A stretch of 64,000 nucleotides of DNA from Scleroderma bovista (lineage: Eukaryota > Basidiomycota > Agaricomycetes > Boletales > Sclerodermataceae): NCBI GenBank assembly GCA_037178675.1, contig JAYMGJ010000310.1:17114-81113 (forward strand). Direction: 5' to 3'. Made by a program: the position numbers and the translations under genes. A model generated the notes under the pieces. It saw only the letters and a program-made list of their open reading frames with translations, was not told where the DNA came from and did not search any database. Below, one piece after another: positions 42,396 to 54,125 of the stretch (positions within the stretch are counted from its first letter, which is position 1; each line of letters begins with the position of its first letter).

Positions 42396-45366
42396 GTTTG
42401 CTCTCCACTTCTCTTCCTGTCACTTTAGCTTCTGCCTTTGTGTCCCTCAGCCTTTCCCCTCGCTTTAGCATCCCTGACAGCTGTCATTATGTTAGTATTA
42501 CGTTCCCTCTTAGCGCTGTCATCCTCTCTCCTTCTCTTCGGGTCGCTTGTACCCTTCCCCCTGGATTAGGCTTCAGTATATAGCCCTAGTCCTCACAAAA
42601 ATAAGAAGTTTTCTTTTCCGCCCCCATCTGAGTGTCTAAGTGCGAGTTCTGTCGTTTCCGGTGTTTCTCTGTCGTTTCTCTCGTGTCCTGCCGCTCTCTC
42701 TTTGTTTTCTGACGACCCTAGACGACCCTATTCGGTGCTCCGACGATTTCTGGTGGATCCCGCTATTCCCAGCTCTCCCTAGCGCGTGTCTACACACACT
42801 AGGCAACCTCCCTACTCCCTAGTCGCGCACTCCCTGCGCATTTTCGCTGCGCTCCTCACCCCTACTCTGCTCTCTCTCGACTTCCGGAACCTCCGAGTGC
42901 GCTCCTGCGCTCTATTCTCCTTAGCTCCCCTAGTCAAGCCAGACCAGGTCTCCTTGGGCGGACACCCATTTTCGCGCCTTCAAGGGACTCACCCCCAACA
43001 GCGGGGATTCAGCTCTTGGAACTCTGATGCATCAAAGGATGAGGGGTGGTGGGCAGAAATAGGTTTGTCATGGGCATGTTCCACAATCTGTTCTGTGACG
43101 GTCATTGCCTGCTCCTGTGGATCATTCCCTGTGAGATCATTAAAACTGTTGTTGTCATCTGAGTCACAATCTATGATGCAAGCATGCACGTTCTGCAGAG
43201 AATAAGGTGCCATCTTCAATTGCTTCCCATGCTTGACTGACTGTAGGGCACTGGCTTCTATTTCCTCCCATGTGGCCTGCTTCAGTGTTGCGATTGAGTG
43301 TGCAAACACAGCACTGCTGGCACCCCACTTGGTGTCAAGGCTTCTGGAAAACTGCCCAGCATCACCCTCACTGTCCTTATTGTGTCAGCCAAATTCAACC
43401 CACATCGAGATGGCCTGCTCAACCTATGTAATTACTGTTAATACTTTCAAGTACTTAATATAGCAGGAAAACTTACAGCAACTGTAGCCAAGTTAAGCGC
43501 ACCACATGGATAGTAGACATCAATTGGTGAACAAGAAACCGCATTGGCAGTCCTGCCAAAGTGATACCCCAATGCTTGAAGAATCAAAGGTCTCTGAAAA
43601 GGGTCAATGCCAGTCTAAGAATGATGTTAACGTCAAATTATATGAGCTAAAGGAAGAAACAGATGCCGGTAGATGGGTCAAGACACTTGTAGACAAACGG
43701 CAATCTGAGCTGCTCATCGAGTGCCCATATAGCCCATGCTTTACTATCTGCATTACTTGAAAATTGATCTGAGTTGAAGAAGGCTGTGGTCACTTTATCT
43801 GCTGTACGCGTTGACGAGCCTATGTATTATTTGGAGTTTTAGTTGAGACAATACACTAGAATAATCCATGAAGGACTCACTATATTGTAGGTAGGTGTTC
43901 CGACACCATATGACCACTCCTGATAGGGTGTGTGAGGGAAGACAACCAGCCACAAGTCAGCGATGAGGACGTGGAGTGGTTGTGGGAAGTCCCATGGGTT
44001 TGGAATTGTGCTGCAATACACAAGAAGTGTCGGAATAAAAAAATCCTGGAACCGAGGTGAAATTCCTTCAGGCAAACCCACATTTGATGGGTTATGAGTG
44101 CGGGGCATAAGTGGCTTGATGTCCACTTCATTCTTGGCACCACCTTTAATTTGAAGCCAGGTCTATGATGCAACAGTTAGAATGATCCACATCAGAATGA
44201 GTGTACATAGATACCTTGCTGTTCAGTGTTGTTCTCTGATGCTGGACTGCAAAATCCCATTCAACAGACTCATCTTCATTGTGGAAACCATCGTAGTCAT
44301 TCACTGGCATATTGGCAGAGCCAGGTATTGCACGATGAGCTTCCGAAGAACTTGGAGGCTTTGAGGTGGGAGCTGGATTGATCTGAGTGAGAGACAGAGT
44401 GCAAGAATGCAATGTTCTGTGGCTGGCAGAGGAAACAGACCACGTGCTTGGTGTCTGAGATCGCTGGAGGGTTGTTAAATGGGTATTGGGCGATGGTTCC
44501 CTTGAGAAATGAGTAGCGCCAGTCCCAGCTGATGAATGACGTGGCACTAGGCCAAACGGTTTGGAAGGTTTTGCCTGTTTGTTTAATCTGAATTTTGCGT
44601 TATTAGTGTTGATCAGTATTTGCAACTGCATAGCAACGTACTGATCCTTATCAATCTGATCCTCTGCAGCAGCCTTGCGTTTCCCCTGTTTTACTGGCAC
44701 CACTCTTTCGCTTTGTGGTGTTGCCACCTCTCGTAGCTTGGGCTTAGGTGCGATCATTTTCTTCCGTTTGGATCCACCATGGTCCATAGGCACTGACTCC
44801 ATCTGATTTACTACAGTTGCTACAGCGAAAGTCCAGCAAATTAGCAATGACTCTAACACTGCAATCCATTTCCTCATACCTGGTAAGTTCTCACTTTCCA
44901 TTGTTTGCAAGTCATGTACACTGTACGTGTGCATAATCTTGTGTACTTGTGACGATGGTGGCCTTGCTGCCTGGGTCATTGCCTGTTGGCTCTCACCCAT
45001 AATGTGTTGCTCTAGAGATGCGAGGCCAGAAATAGAATCTGTCCGCTCGTCCGCTCTGGCTTTTGCTGCACGCTCTGCTGCAGCCTGTTCTCTGGACTTG
45101 TGGGCCCTAAGAACCACAGGTTGACCAGGGTGAGTGCTTTTGTTCCGCTCTCAAGTTTCAACCATAATTTAAAAAAAGAGAAAAAGGACAATTCAAAGGA
45201 GGGTGATAGAATGAATGGCGTTGTGAAATGAATGACTTGGGAGTATTGAGCGATGGCAGGTGACAAAGTTCGAATTCAGTAGTGTTGTGCCGTGGTGTTG
45301 TCTCTTGTTGGTTTGCGCTAAGGGTCATGTACACAAGGTTGGCCCATTTCATGGCCATACTCCCCC

Positions 45367-47672
45367 ATGTCCTCTCAAGTCCAACAGAAATTTTCATGCC
45401 TGTTTTGCTCACGAAAAATCAAAAATCGCTCTGGCCTTACCCAACACATCAATTGAATCCACTCTGGTACAGATTCCTATAGGCCTGCACAGGATGCCAC
45501 CAAGGAAGACCCACCTCTGTGTATGGGCCACCATCCCTCACAATGTACCCGGGAAACCCATCCTGTTCTTGATGGTAAGACATTCTTATTGTGTCATCAT
45601 GGGTTCTAATAGGTGTAGCTACACCAATAGGTCCTTCTGGCAATGATCTTCCCCCAGGCACCAAGCCCACCCTTCGAAACGAACCTAACAAACACAACTG
45701 GTATCCTTTCGGCTCTTGAGTCAAATTTGAGACAGCAGAATTTTTGTTTACAGAAAATCAGATGCCGCAATCTCAGGTGGATAAGCTTATGCAGCTGTGG
45801 AGCACATCAATGCTCCAACATGGTGACCAGGCTCCCTTTACTGACCACAAAGACTTACACTGAGTTATTGACGCCATTCCACATGGAGATGTCCCATGGA
45901 AGTCCATCCAAGTTCAATTTTCTGGCGACATTCCTGAACCTAGTCCTCACTGGATGACCAAAAGCTATGATGTATGGTTCCGCGATCCAAATGTTGTTGT
46001 TGAGGCTCTCCTAAGCAATCCTGACTTCGACAAACACTTTGACTACATCCCTTATCGTGAATTTGAACCCATGGGTGAGCGCCGGTGGGAGAATTTTATG
46101 TCAGGGAATTGGGCATGGCGTCATGCAGTAAGTTTTCATTGGATGGGTAACGGTTAGAAAGCTGATTGGAAAGCAGGATATACTTGCAAACAACCCTGCT
46201 ATGCACAGTGCAATGCTGGTGCCTATCATATTAGGTAGCGATAAAACCACGGTATCAGTTGCAACCGGTCAAAATGATTATTATCCACTTTATCTGTCTA
46301 TTGGCAATGTCCACAACAATACTCATCGTGCCCACCAGAATGCACTCATCTTAGTGGCATTCCTTGCCATCCAAAAAAGTAGGTACTAGTTACAACAGCT
46401 GTATTCATTACACTGACCTGTACCTGTACCATTCAGTGGATTGTGAAAATGAAGATAGTGCTGAGTTTCGGAAGTTACGACACCAGCTATTCCACACAAC
46501 TCTCGCCCACATTTTATCAACCCTCCGACCTGGGATGACTAAACCTGAAATCTGGCGGTGTCCCAATGGACACTTCAGGCATGCTGCATATGCTCTTGCA
46601 GCATACATAGCAGACTACCCTGAACAAGTCTTATTGTCTTGTCTTGTACAAGGATGGTGTCCACTGTGAGTGTCGAATTTGAGAGGACATGCAGCATACT
46701 GACATGGCTGATGTGTGAATCATTAGTTGTACAAATATGTCCAATAATCTTAATGAGCCCAATGCCATTCCACAGTCTCGGGAGCATGCAGAGTACTGCA
46801 TTCATACATTCATTCTCGTGGAGTTATGGGATCAATATGGAATAGTTGGTGATTTAACTGTATGTCACATCTTCAGCTTGTCAACTCACCATGGTAGCTG
46901 ATGTTTGTTGCAGCCGTTTATGAATGACTTCCCATATGCCGACATCTACAAGATGCTATCACCTGATCTTCTTCACCAGCTGATTAAAGGCATGTTTAAA
47001 GACCACCTTGTCACCTGGATCAGTGAGTACCTCAAAATTAGATATAGTGAAGCAGAGGCCAAGCGGATCCTTGACGACATTGATTGGCGGTGAGTAGGCT
47101 GGCTTTTTATGCTACTACATTTTAATGGCCCTTGTTTTTGGAGCAGCATTGCGGCTGTTCCACTTTATCCAAATCTGCGGCGCTTCCCCCAAGGACGATG
47201 GTTCAAGCAATGGACAGGAGATGATTCCAAGGCATTGATGAAGGTATATCTCCCAGCAATCGAAGGCCATGTACCATTGGGCATGGTGTGCGCTATAAGT
47301 GCCTTCCTGGATTTTTTCTACCTTGCACGTAGGAATTCCTTGAATGAAAGTGCCCTGGACAGCCTTGATAGGGCACTTGAGCGTTTTCACCACCATCGCT
47401 GCATATTCCAAGAGTTGGGTGTATGCGAGGATGGACCCAAAGGCTTTTCACTACCATGGCAACACTCCATGACCCATTATTGTCACCTCATCCAAGAATT
47501 TGGTGTGCCAAATGGCCTCTGTTCATCCATTACCGAATCAAAACACATCAAAGCTGTGAAGAAACCCTGGTGGTGTTCAAACCATTTCCAAGCGTTGGGT
47601 CAGATGCTCATCACTAACCAGCGTTTGAACAAGCTTCATCAGCAAGGTGACAATTTCTCTGACAGCACTTAG
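45367..47672 (+). pseudogene. Plavaka transposase with an in-frame stop
   Basis: A C2H2-like start (FSCLFCSRKIKNRSGLTQHI) runs into TGA at 45454-45456. Further on, KDLH is followed by TGA at 45861-45863 where the frame resumes VIDAIPHGDVPWKSIQVQFS. Downstream exons are well kept: MTKSYDVWFRDPNVVVEALL, YREFEPMGERRWENFMSGNW, DILANNPAMHSAMLVPIILG, SVATGQNDYYPLYLSIGNVH, YADIYKMLSPDLLHQLIKGM, YPNLRRFPQGRWFKQWTGDD and FGVPNGLCSSITESKHIKAV. These match the Plavaka transposase core and its GRWFKQWTGDDSKALMKVYL segment. One or two stops make it inactive unless unseen introns remove them. Confidence 0.78.
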
Positions 47673-47789
47673 GTCCCTTAACAGTCTGAAATGGTCTGAC
47701 ATGACTTAACAGTCTGGGAGCATCTGGCATCAGACTGGGAGTTCTGGAATCAGACATTTAAGACCAGTCAGACCAGTCAGACCCCCCAG

Positions 47790-48160
47790 TGTTACGGTCC
47801 AACTTTTTATCTTATCTAATCTGCGATTAGATAGCGTTTATCTTATCTTAGTGTACAGCCTCTATCTTATCTACCTAGTCTAGACCTGTACCTCGTGCTG
47901 TACACGCTGCCACCCTTGACATCATTACGCATAGCCTTAGCTCCACAGTGATGTCATTACATAGCCTTCCACCTGCACGTAGCCTCATGGATAGCCTCGC
48001 GTAGCCCTCGTGTATAGTAGTATATATACCGTGCAATCCAGCACCCAGAGGCTCCCCATTCGAGCTCATCTTGGGTTATTGCTCTAGATCCTCGCGTCCT
48101 ATTTCCTCTCAGAGTTTCGCGTGTAGTTGGGTCTTAGGTGTTCTGCCTAGGGTCATCTCA
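47790..48160 (+). repeat. 5' LTR of the chromovirus
   Basis: 371 bp from TGTTACGGTCC to GGGTCATCTCA (TG...CA). It contains TATATATA at 48021-48028 as a probable promoter. The two bases after it (cc) are also shared by the 3' LTR flank, so the end could be 48162. Confidence 0.88.
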
Positions 48161-48969
48161 CCTGAGCTCGAATCTATACATCTTACTCGCTCTACTACGC
48201 GCTCTCCTAGCCTTATAAGGAAACTATACCCGGACTCCAGGGTTAAGGAGCTTCACCTTCATACCTTCCGTTTCGTTCACGGCCAGCCTTTAGTGCCGTT
48301 CCCGTAGTGCTTCGGCATTGGGAGTTTCTAGCACCGTTACCTTTACGTACTGTACACCAGCCCAGGGTCGTGCCTGGTGTCTGAAGGTCGGCGCCCGTTC
48401 AAGAGAGGTTCGCAGCCTCAAGGCGATTGAGACATACATACTCCGTAGTTCCTGCGTCCGTGCAGAGGTAGACCTTGTGATCTGCAGCCGCTAGCCGTTT
48501 GTTCTCTGCATAGCTGTGCCACTGCCCTGACCCGGCGAGCGCGACAGGCGAACAGAGTCTTACGCTTAGTTTAGCGGAACAACTGTGGGGATCTAGTCCC
48601 AAGTACCGTTACTCCTACGTCACCCCTTACGCTACCACCATACCTTACCAGTTCCCTCGCCACCTCGTCGAAGCGCAACAGGAGCGCTTGGCGATTATCT
48701 ACGGTCCCCGACCTGACACCCTTGTTAAGATACAAGAAAGGGAGTCAGCGATCGAAGAGGAGTTCCAGTTCACCAACGCCGTTGCCGCCTACAGTCGCCT
48801 TGTCAGCGACTTCGAAATCCAGGTCCTCCTCGGCTTCCACCGTTCCCTTCCTGTTCCGCCCCTGCCAGACCTCCCGCTCGCTCGCCGCCGCACGTTCCGG
48901 TCCTCCCGTCTTCGACCGGTTAAACAAAGACCTACCCCCTATTCCCGCCTCCACCCCTACTAGGTCCTC
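48161..48969 (+). other. Leader between the 5' LTR and gag
   Basis: About 800 bp. An open frame from before 48688 to 48963 (IQERESAIEEEFQFTNAVAA) stops two codons before the gag ATG and in a different frame; it may be a short leader ORF or non-coding. No primer-binding site complementary to the 3' end of the local tRNA-Met genes was found. Confidence 0.5.
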
Positions 48970-49968
48970 ATGGCAGACCTTAACCAGCTCCTCGGACAGC
49001 TTATCCAGGGGCAAATTGACCTCCAGGCGCATATCGCAGCCCTTGCGGCTGCACAGCCTCACCCTCCACCGCCGCCGCGCAAGAAGGTGGTCGCGGATCC
49101 CGGGAGTTACGATGGCTCCCCTCAGAAGTTCCACGAGTGGTGGTCCAAGATCAAGGTTTGGTTACAGATCTCGATGGAGGGGGCAAACGATGCCCAGGTC
49201 ACCGCAGCAGTTCTCTCCCGGCTCACTGGCCCGAAAGCTGGTCGGTGGGCTCAAGTCCGTCTGGATAGCTGCATGGCGGCAGCCCAGGCTCTCGCCAACG
49301 CCCCGCCCGTCCCAGCCGGACAGCTCCCGCCCCCTCCGGCCTGGCCTGCTTGGGTTGACTTCGCGGAGGAGATAGAGAGGTTCTTTCTCCCCGGAAACAA
49401 TGCCGAGTGGGCACGTGCCCAACTTCTCCGCCTTAGGCAGGGCCCGAGGCAAAGAATTGATGACTTCTTAGCGCAGTTCGAGGCGCTCAAGAACCAGGGA
49501 GACTGTGGGAATGAGTACGCCCGCGATTTGCTCGAACGTGCGCTCCAGAGGAAACTCTTGGAGCAAATTTACATACAGGGAATGCGTCGAGACACCTACG
49601 AGCGACTCGCAAACTCTGCTCGTGCGATGGGAAGAGCCCAGGAACTCTTCCTCATCAACCTCCAAGGGCAAGGCTCTGCCCGATATTACCAGGGCCAGTC
49701 ATATTCGTCTTCAACCGCATCGGGAAGTGGTGTCCCGATGGACATAGGTGCCGTTGAAGTGAGCCAGCAAAGGGGTAAAGGGCCCCAATGCTACAATTGC
49801 CAATTATTTGGCCACATCGCACGTGAGTGCACAAAGCCGCGTCGCCCTCGTCGTGGGCAACCACAAGCACGGGCAACGCAAGCCCAGCCGGAGGATGACC
49901 GGCTAAATGCGGTAAGAGGAATGACGTTTGCAGAAATGCAGGCGTTCTTCAGGGATTTAAAAGACTAA
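48970..49968 (+). CDS. gag: Gag polyprotein with CCHC zinc knuckle
   Basis: 332 residues: MADLNQLLGQLIQGQIDLQA, Pro-rich linker, capsid-like PGSYDGSPQKFHEWWSKIKV ... EEIERFFLPGNNAEWARAQL and FLAQFEALKNQG, then the nucleic-acid-binding knuckle CYNCQLFGHIARECTK (C-x2-C-x4-H-x4-C) and a basic tail. It forms the virus-like particle. It ends FRDLKD at TAA 49966, just after the slippery heptamer. Confidence 0.93.
   Translation: MADLNQLLGQLIQGQIDLQAHIAALAAAQPHPPPPPRKKVVADPGSYDGSPQKFHEWWSKIKVWLQISMEGANDAQVTAAVLSRLTGPKAGRWAQVRLDSCMAAAQALANAPPVPAGQLPPPPAWPAWVDFAEEIERFFLPGNNAEWARAQLLRLRQGPRQRIDDFLAQFEALKNQGDCGNEYARDLLERALQRKLLEQIYIQGMRRDTYERLANSARAMGRAQELFLINLQGQGSARYYQGQSYSSSTASGSGVPMDIGAVEVSQQRGKGPQCYNCQLFGHIARECTKPRRPRRGQPQARATQAQPEDDRLNAVRGMTFAEMQAFFRDLKD
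49956..49962 (+). promoter_or_regulatory. -1 frameshift slippery heptamer T TTA AAA between gag and pol
   Basis: In the gag frame the bases read GAT TTA AAA GAC TAA, giving X XXY YYZ. A -1 slip continues AGA CTA AAG AGT GAG, which is open without a stop into pol. This gives a Gag-Pol fusion, the usual way to set the Gag to Pol ratio. Confidence 0.8.
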
Positions 49969-52900
49969 AGAGTGAGGATAAAACGGGCATCCTCGCTCTC
50001 GAGTCTTCATCGGACTTAGCTGTACGAATTCTGGACTATAGACTTTCTTGCGCTACTACTCCTGCAGTGCAGGAAATATTTAAATACCGCATTGCTTTGT
50101 TACGTACAAAAATAGCGAAAACCCACAAAAAAGTGTCTTCGGTAGTTTCTCCTGTTTCTGTTTCTCCTTCTCGCTACTCTGTGTTGTCTGTTGATACTAT
50201 GGACTGTGACTCGGACTATACTGTACCTTCTAAGGGGGTCCCTGCAAAGGGCTCGGCGCCGGAAGTAAAATCGAGCGTGCTTAATTCCCGATCGAATAAA
50301 AATATTTCTTCTCCTTCTTTGGCATCTAAGGAACCGGAAAGTCCCGCCGGCAACTTGGAAGTTCTCATGGACTTACGAAGGTCCTTCACAATGGAACGTG
50401 AAGTGACGGTACCGGTCTGCATCCGCGGACCGCTTAACACTATTAAAGTAGACGCTCTGCTAGACAGTGGCGCTACTGGTTGTTTTGTTGACAAGAGCTG
50501 GGCTCTTGATCGACGGCTTCAGTTATCTAAGCTGGTGAAACCCGTCCCTGTGCTTAACGTAGATGGCACTAGGAATCAGGAGGGTGACATCACGCATTAT
50601 GTATTGTTAACAGTCGGTATTGGGAAACATGCTGAAAAGCTGTGGTGTGCCGTCACGTGCCTTGGAAAAGTGCCGCTTATCCTTGGCCACACCTGGCTTC
50701 AGAAGCACAACCCCGATATAGATTGGGTAACAGGCAAAGTTAATTTAACTAGGTGTCCTCCAGAGTGCAAGTCACTTTTGGAAACACGCTTTGCTAAGTT
50801 ATTACGAGAAAATGAATCTCAGGAAACTTGGGTGCAAGCTTTGAAAGCTCATGAATCAAAGGTCACTATCGATGAGTCGACCCTAGAAGAAGCTCAGAAG
50901 CAGGTTCCTAAAGAGTACTGGGAGTTCTTAGATGTATTTAGTAAAAAGTCGTCAGAGCGCATGCCGCTAAGAAAACCTTGGGATCATGGAATTGATCTGA
51001 AAGAAGACTTCCCGCCCAAAAAGGGAAGACTTATCCCGCTCTCTGTTGATGAACAAAAAGAAGTCGAATCGTTCCTTGATGATCAACTCGCTAAAGGATA
51101 CATTCGGCCTTCTATTAGTCAGCAGACGTCACCGGTCTTCTTTATCCCGAAAAAGGACGGCAAGAAGCGCATGGTACAGGATTACCGTTACGTAAACGAC
51201 TGGACAATTAAAAATAACTATCCGCTGCCGCTTATCTCTCAGCTTGTTGACAAGCTTAAGGGTTGTAAACTCTTCACGAAGATGGATCTTCATTGGGGTT
51301 ACAACAATGTGAGGATTCGCGAAGGCGATGAATGGAAAGCAGCGTTTGTAATGCACAAAGGGGCTTTCGAGCCATTAGTTATGTATTTCGGTCTCTGTAA
51401 TTCACCCGCAACATTCCAGAAGATGATGAATGAAATCTTCCATGATATGTCGGATGTCTGCGTGGTGTATATCGACGACCTTATGATATTTACGGATACG
51501 GACGATCAGGAAAAGCATGATAGAATCGTGCTGGAAGTTTTGAAACGTTTACGTGATAACGACTTGTTTGTCAAACCTGAGAAGTGTCGCTTCAGAGTCA
51601 CCGAAGTCGACTTCCTCGGTATGATCGTGTCACGGGATGGTATCAAAATGGACCCTGAAAAAGTTAATGCTATTTTGAAATGGCCTGAGCCAACGAACGT
51701 AAAGCAGGTTCGCGCGTTCCTCGGCCTCGGCAATTTCTACAGACGCTTCATTAAAGATTATGCGATCATGGCTAGACCCATGACGGACCTTACGTGTAAA
51801 GATACGGTATTTAACTTTGGAGAAAAGGAACGCGCTGCGTTTGAAGCTTTGAAAGCCGCCTTTACTCGTGCTCCGGTACTTCAGTACCCTGACCAAGACC
51901 GCGAATTCCGCCTCGAAACCGATGCGTCTGAGTTCGCCGTCGGGGGAGTGATATCCGTGAAGTGCGAAGACGGCGAATTCAGACCCGTCGCGTACATGTC
52001 ACATTCCATGACACCTCCAGAACGAAATTATCCTATTCACGATAAAGAGATGCTGGCCATCATAAAAGCAACTGAGGCCTGGCGCCATTATCTCGAGGCC
52101 ACTCCTTACGCCTTTGAGATCTACACGGACCATCATAATTTAACGTACTTCACCAAGTCACAGAATTTGTCTAAGCGCCAAGCGCGCTGGCAGATGTGGA
52201 TGACGCGGTTTAACTATTCGCTTATCTATAAAAAGGGAACCCAGATGCACGTTGCAGATCCGCTTAGCAGGCGATCGGACCATTACGTATCTAGTTCCGA
52301 CGATAACAAGGACCAGGTCCTGTTAAACCCGGTATCTATTAAACTGATCGACGTCACTGATCAGTCTTACGAAGAGCGACAGTCGCTCATTACGAACTTT
52401 CACGATACTCCTGTTGCTGGTCATAAAGGAGTAAAAGCTACGTATAACGCGCTCAGGAAGCATTATTCTTGGAAAGGGATGAAAGAGCAGATTCAAACCT
52501 ACGTAAAGCACTGTCAAAAGTGCCAACAGTCCAAGGTGTCGAATCAAAAGACTTCTGGAAGTCTTATCCCTCTCCCTACCCCTAGCGGCCCGTGGCTTGA
52601 TGTCACTATGGACTTTACCGAGATGCCGGAATCCCTCGGTTACAACTATATATTAGTCGTGGTTGATCGGTTCTCCAAGGAGGTCGTGTTTGTACCTTGC
52701 ACTAAGGAAGAAACCGCCTTGTCAACCGCTGAGTTATTTAGAGATCATGTCTGGTGTCAGCATGGACTCCCGTCTTCCGTTGTGTCAGACCGCGGATCGG
52801 TCTTTGCAAGCAACTTCCTGGGGGAGTTGTATAGACTTTTAGGCGTTAAAAGGAAAATGTCCACGGCATTTCACCCTCAAACCGATGGTCAAACGGAGCG

Positions 52901-53741
52901 GTTGAACCGCGAAATTAATCAGTATCTCCGAACCTACGTCAACGATCGTCAGAACGAATGGGCCAAGTGGATCAAGATTGCCCAGTTCGTTTGGAACAAC
53001 ACGGTTTCGGAGGTAACCACTGATTCACCGTTTGGAATTACCCGGAGTTATTCCCCTCGTATGGGTGTTGAGCCGATCGACACAGTAGCCCCAGCGGCTA
53101 AGGACTTTGCCGCCATATTTAATAAAGTCGTTGAGTCTTCTGAGAAGGCAAAACGTAATATGAAGCTTCAGGCGGATAAGCGTAGAAATCCCGCCCCGGA
53201 CTATGTTGTAGGCCAACAAGTTTGGCTTTCTACAGATAACCTTCGTATGCTAAATCGTGCTTCTAAGAAGCTTACGGAGAAGTGGATTGGTCCCTATGAG
53301 GTCACTCGAGTAACCCCGAATGCGGTCGAGCTTAAGCTCCCAAAAACTCTTCGGATTCACCCGGTTGTGAATGTTTCTCGAGTTAAACCTTATTTAGGTC
53401 CTCTTCCCGGTCAACCCGTGTCTCGGCCTGGTCCGATACATGTCTCTGAAGAACGCGATGAGGAGTACGAAGTGGACTATATCGTAGCCTCTCGTATTTA
53501 TAAAAGACAGCTCCAATATTTGGTACACTGGAAAGGGTACGAAGAACATGAGAGAACATGGGAGCCCTCGTCAAATTTAAAGAATTCTCCTCTGGTAGTC
53601 GAGCGCTTTTACCGAGAAAACCCCTCTGCTCCTCGGAAGCTTCGTATGGCCCGAACGGACTTTGACTCGTTATTTAGTCGTATCCCCGAAAACCTCACGG
53701 TTTGCGACGCTCAGTTCTGCAGTCTGGAATCCTGCACCTGA
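49963..53741 (+). CDS. pol: Pol polyprotein (protease, RT, RNase H, integrase, chromodomain)
   Basis: Open from the frameshift site; counted from the GTG at 50067 it has 1224 residues. Aspartic protease at about 133 (LLDSGATG). Reverse transcriptase with FTKMDLHWGYNNVRI and YIDD at 468-471. RNase H near 617 (LETDASEFAVGG) and TDHHNLTYF. Integrase zinc finger HDTPVAGHKGVKATYNAL ... HCQKCQQ. Integrase core with D in VTMDFTEMPE, D in VVSDRGSVF and E in TDGQTERLN. A C-terminal chromodomain at about 1132-1190 (EYEVDYIVASRIYKRQLQYL, VHWKGYEEHERTWEP) places it among chromoviruses, which use it to target chromatin. All catalytic residues are present. Confidence 0.95.
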
Positions 53742-53752
53742 GGGGGGAGTAG

Positions 53753-54123
53753 TGTTACGGTCCAACTTTTTATCTTATCTAATCTGCGATTAGATAGCGT
53801 TTATCTTATCTTAGTGTACAGCCTCTATCTTATCTACCTAGTCTAGACCTGTACCTCGTGCTGTACACGCTGCCACCCTTGACATCATTACGCATAGCCT
53901 TAGCTCCACAGTGATGTCATTACATAGCCTTTTACCTGCACGTAGCCTCATGGATAGCCTCGCGTAGCCCTCGTGTATAGTAGTATATATACCGTGCAAT
54001 CCAGCACCCAGAGGCTCCCCATTCGAGCTCATCTTGGGTTATTGCTCTAGATCCTCGCGTCCTATTTCCTCTCAGAGCCTCGCGTGTAGTTGGGTCTTAG
54101 GTGTTCTGCCTAGGGTCATCTCA
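53753..54123 (+). repeat. 3' LTR of the chromovirus
   Basis: 371 bp, equal in length to the 5' LTR, with four differences seen (tt for cc in the ccttttacct stretch and cc for tt in cagagcctcg). The TATA motif is conserved near 53984. Confidence 0.9.
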
Positions 54124-54125
54124 CC

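Larger units (their letters stand above)
41411..43000. mobile_element. Probable solo LTR (TG...CA) with 4-bp target duplication
   Basis: Starts TGTAGAGACG and ends CACCCCCAACA, flanked by GCGG at 41407-41410 and 43001-43004. Precise removal restores the interrupted minus-strand frame. It contains no coding frame of note, only tandem arrays (170 bp, 20 bp and 15 bp) and a pyrimidine-rich 3' third. At 1590 bp it is long for an LTR; a non-autonomous retroelement is the alternative. Confidence 0.7.
40840..45117 (-). pseudogene. Plavaka accessory gene (DUF6532-like), split by an LTR insertion
   Basis: The N-terminal exon (45117-44164) begins MVLRAHKSREQAAAERAAKA and is a basic, Ser/Pro-rich region. 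Later exons read TWLQIKGGAKNEVDIKPLMP, FFIPTLLVYCSTIPNPWDFP, AWAIWALDEQLRLPFVYK, SPIDVYYPCGALNLATVAVE and AISMWVEFG, resembling the DUF6532 proteins common in basidiomycete transposons. The last part is split: it reads to ELNPR at 43001, then resumes at 41409 with VTSPQCVPLQTMVSPNV in the same frame once the insertion and one GCGG copy are removed. It ends DADNADY at 40840. It is divergent from the transposase. Confidence 0.55.
40405..47789. mobile_element. Plavaka-type (CMC superfamily) DNA transposon, decayed and nested
   Basis: Contains a plus-strand Plavaka transposase and a divergent minus-strand accessory gene. The right end is rich in gtctga/cagac motifs and finishes agaccagtcagaccagtcag then ACCCCCCAG, like a CMC terminus. 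The left end near 40.4-40.5 kb also carries repeated cagac/gtctg motifs, but no matching terminal inverted repeat could be fixed, so the left boundary is approximate. It is interrupted by the insertion 41411-43000 and bounded on the right by a chromovirus. Confidence 0.65.
47790..54123 (+). mobile_element. Chromovirus-type Ty3/gypsy LTR retrotransposon, nearly intact
   Basis: Order: 5' LTR, long leader, gag, pol (protease, reverse transcriptase, RNase H, integrase, chromodomain), a purine tract GAGGGGGGAGTAG directly before the 3' LTR, and 3' LTR. The two LTRs are the same length and differ at about 4 positions, so insertion is recent. Both ORFs are open. No target-site duplication is seen: cccag precedes the element and ccact follows it. 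Confidence 0.92.

Noticed and set aside
42161..42471. ORFs with repeated MQPDA or HCIGL units
   Set aside because: Translations of the minisatellite in all frames; no protein evidence.
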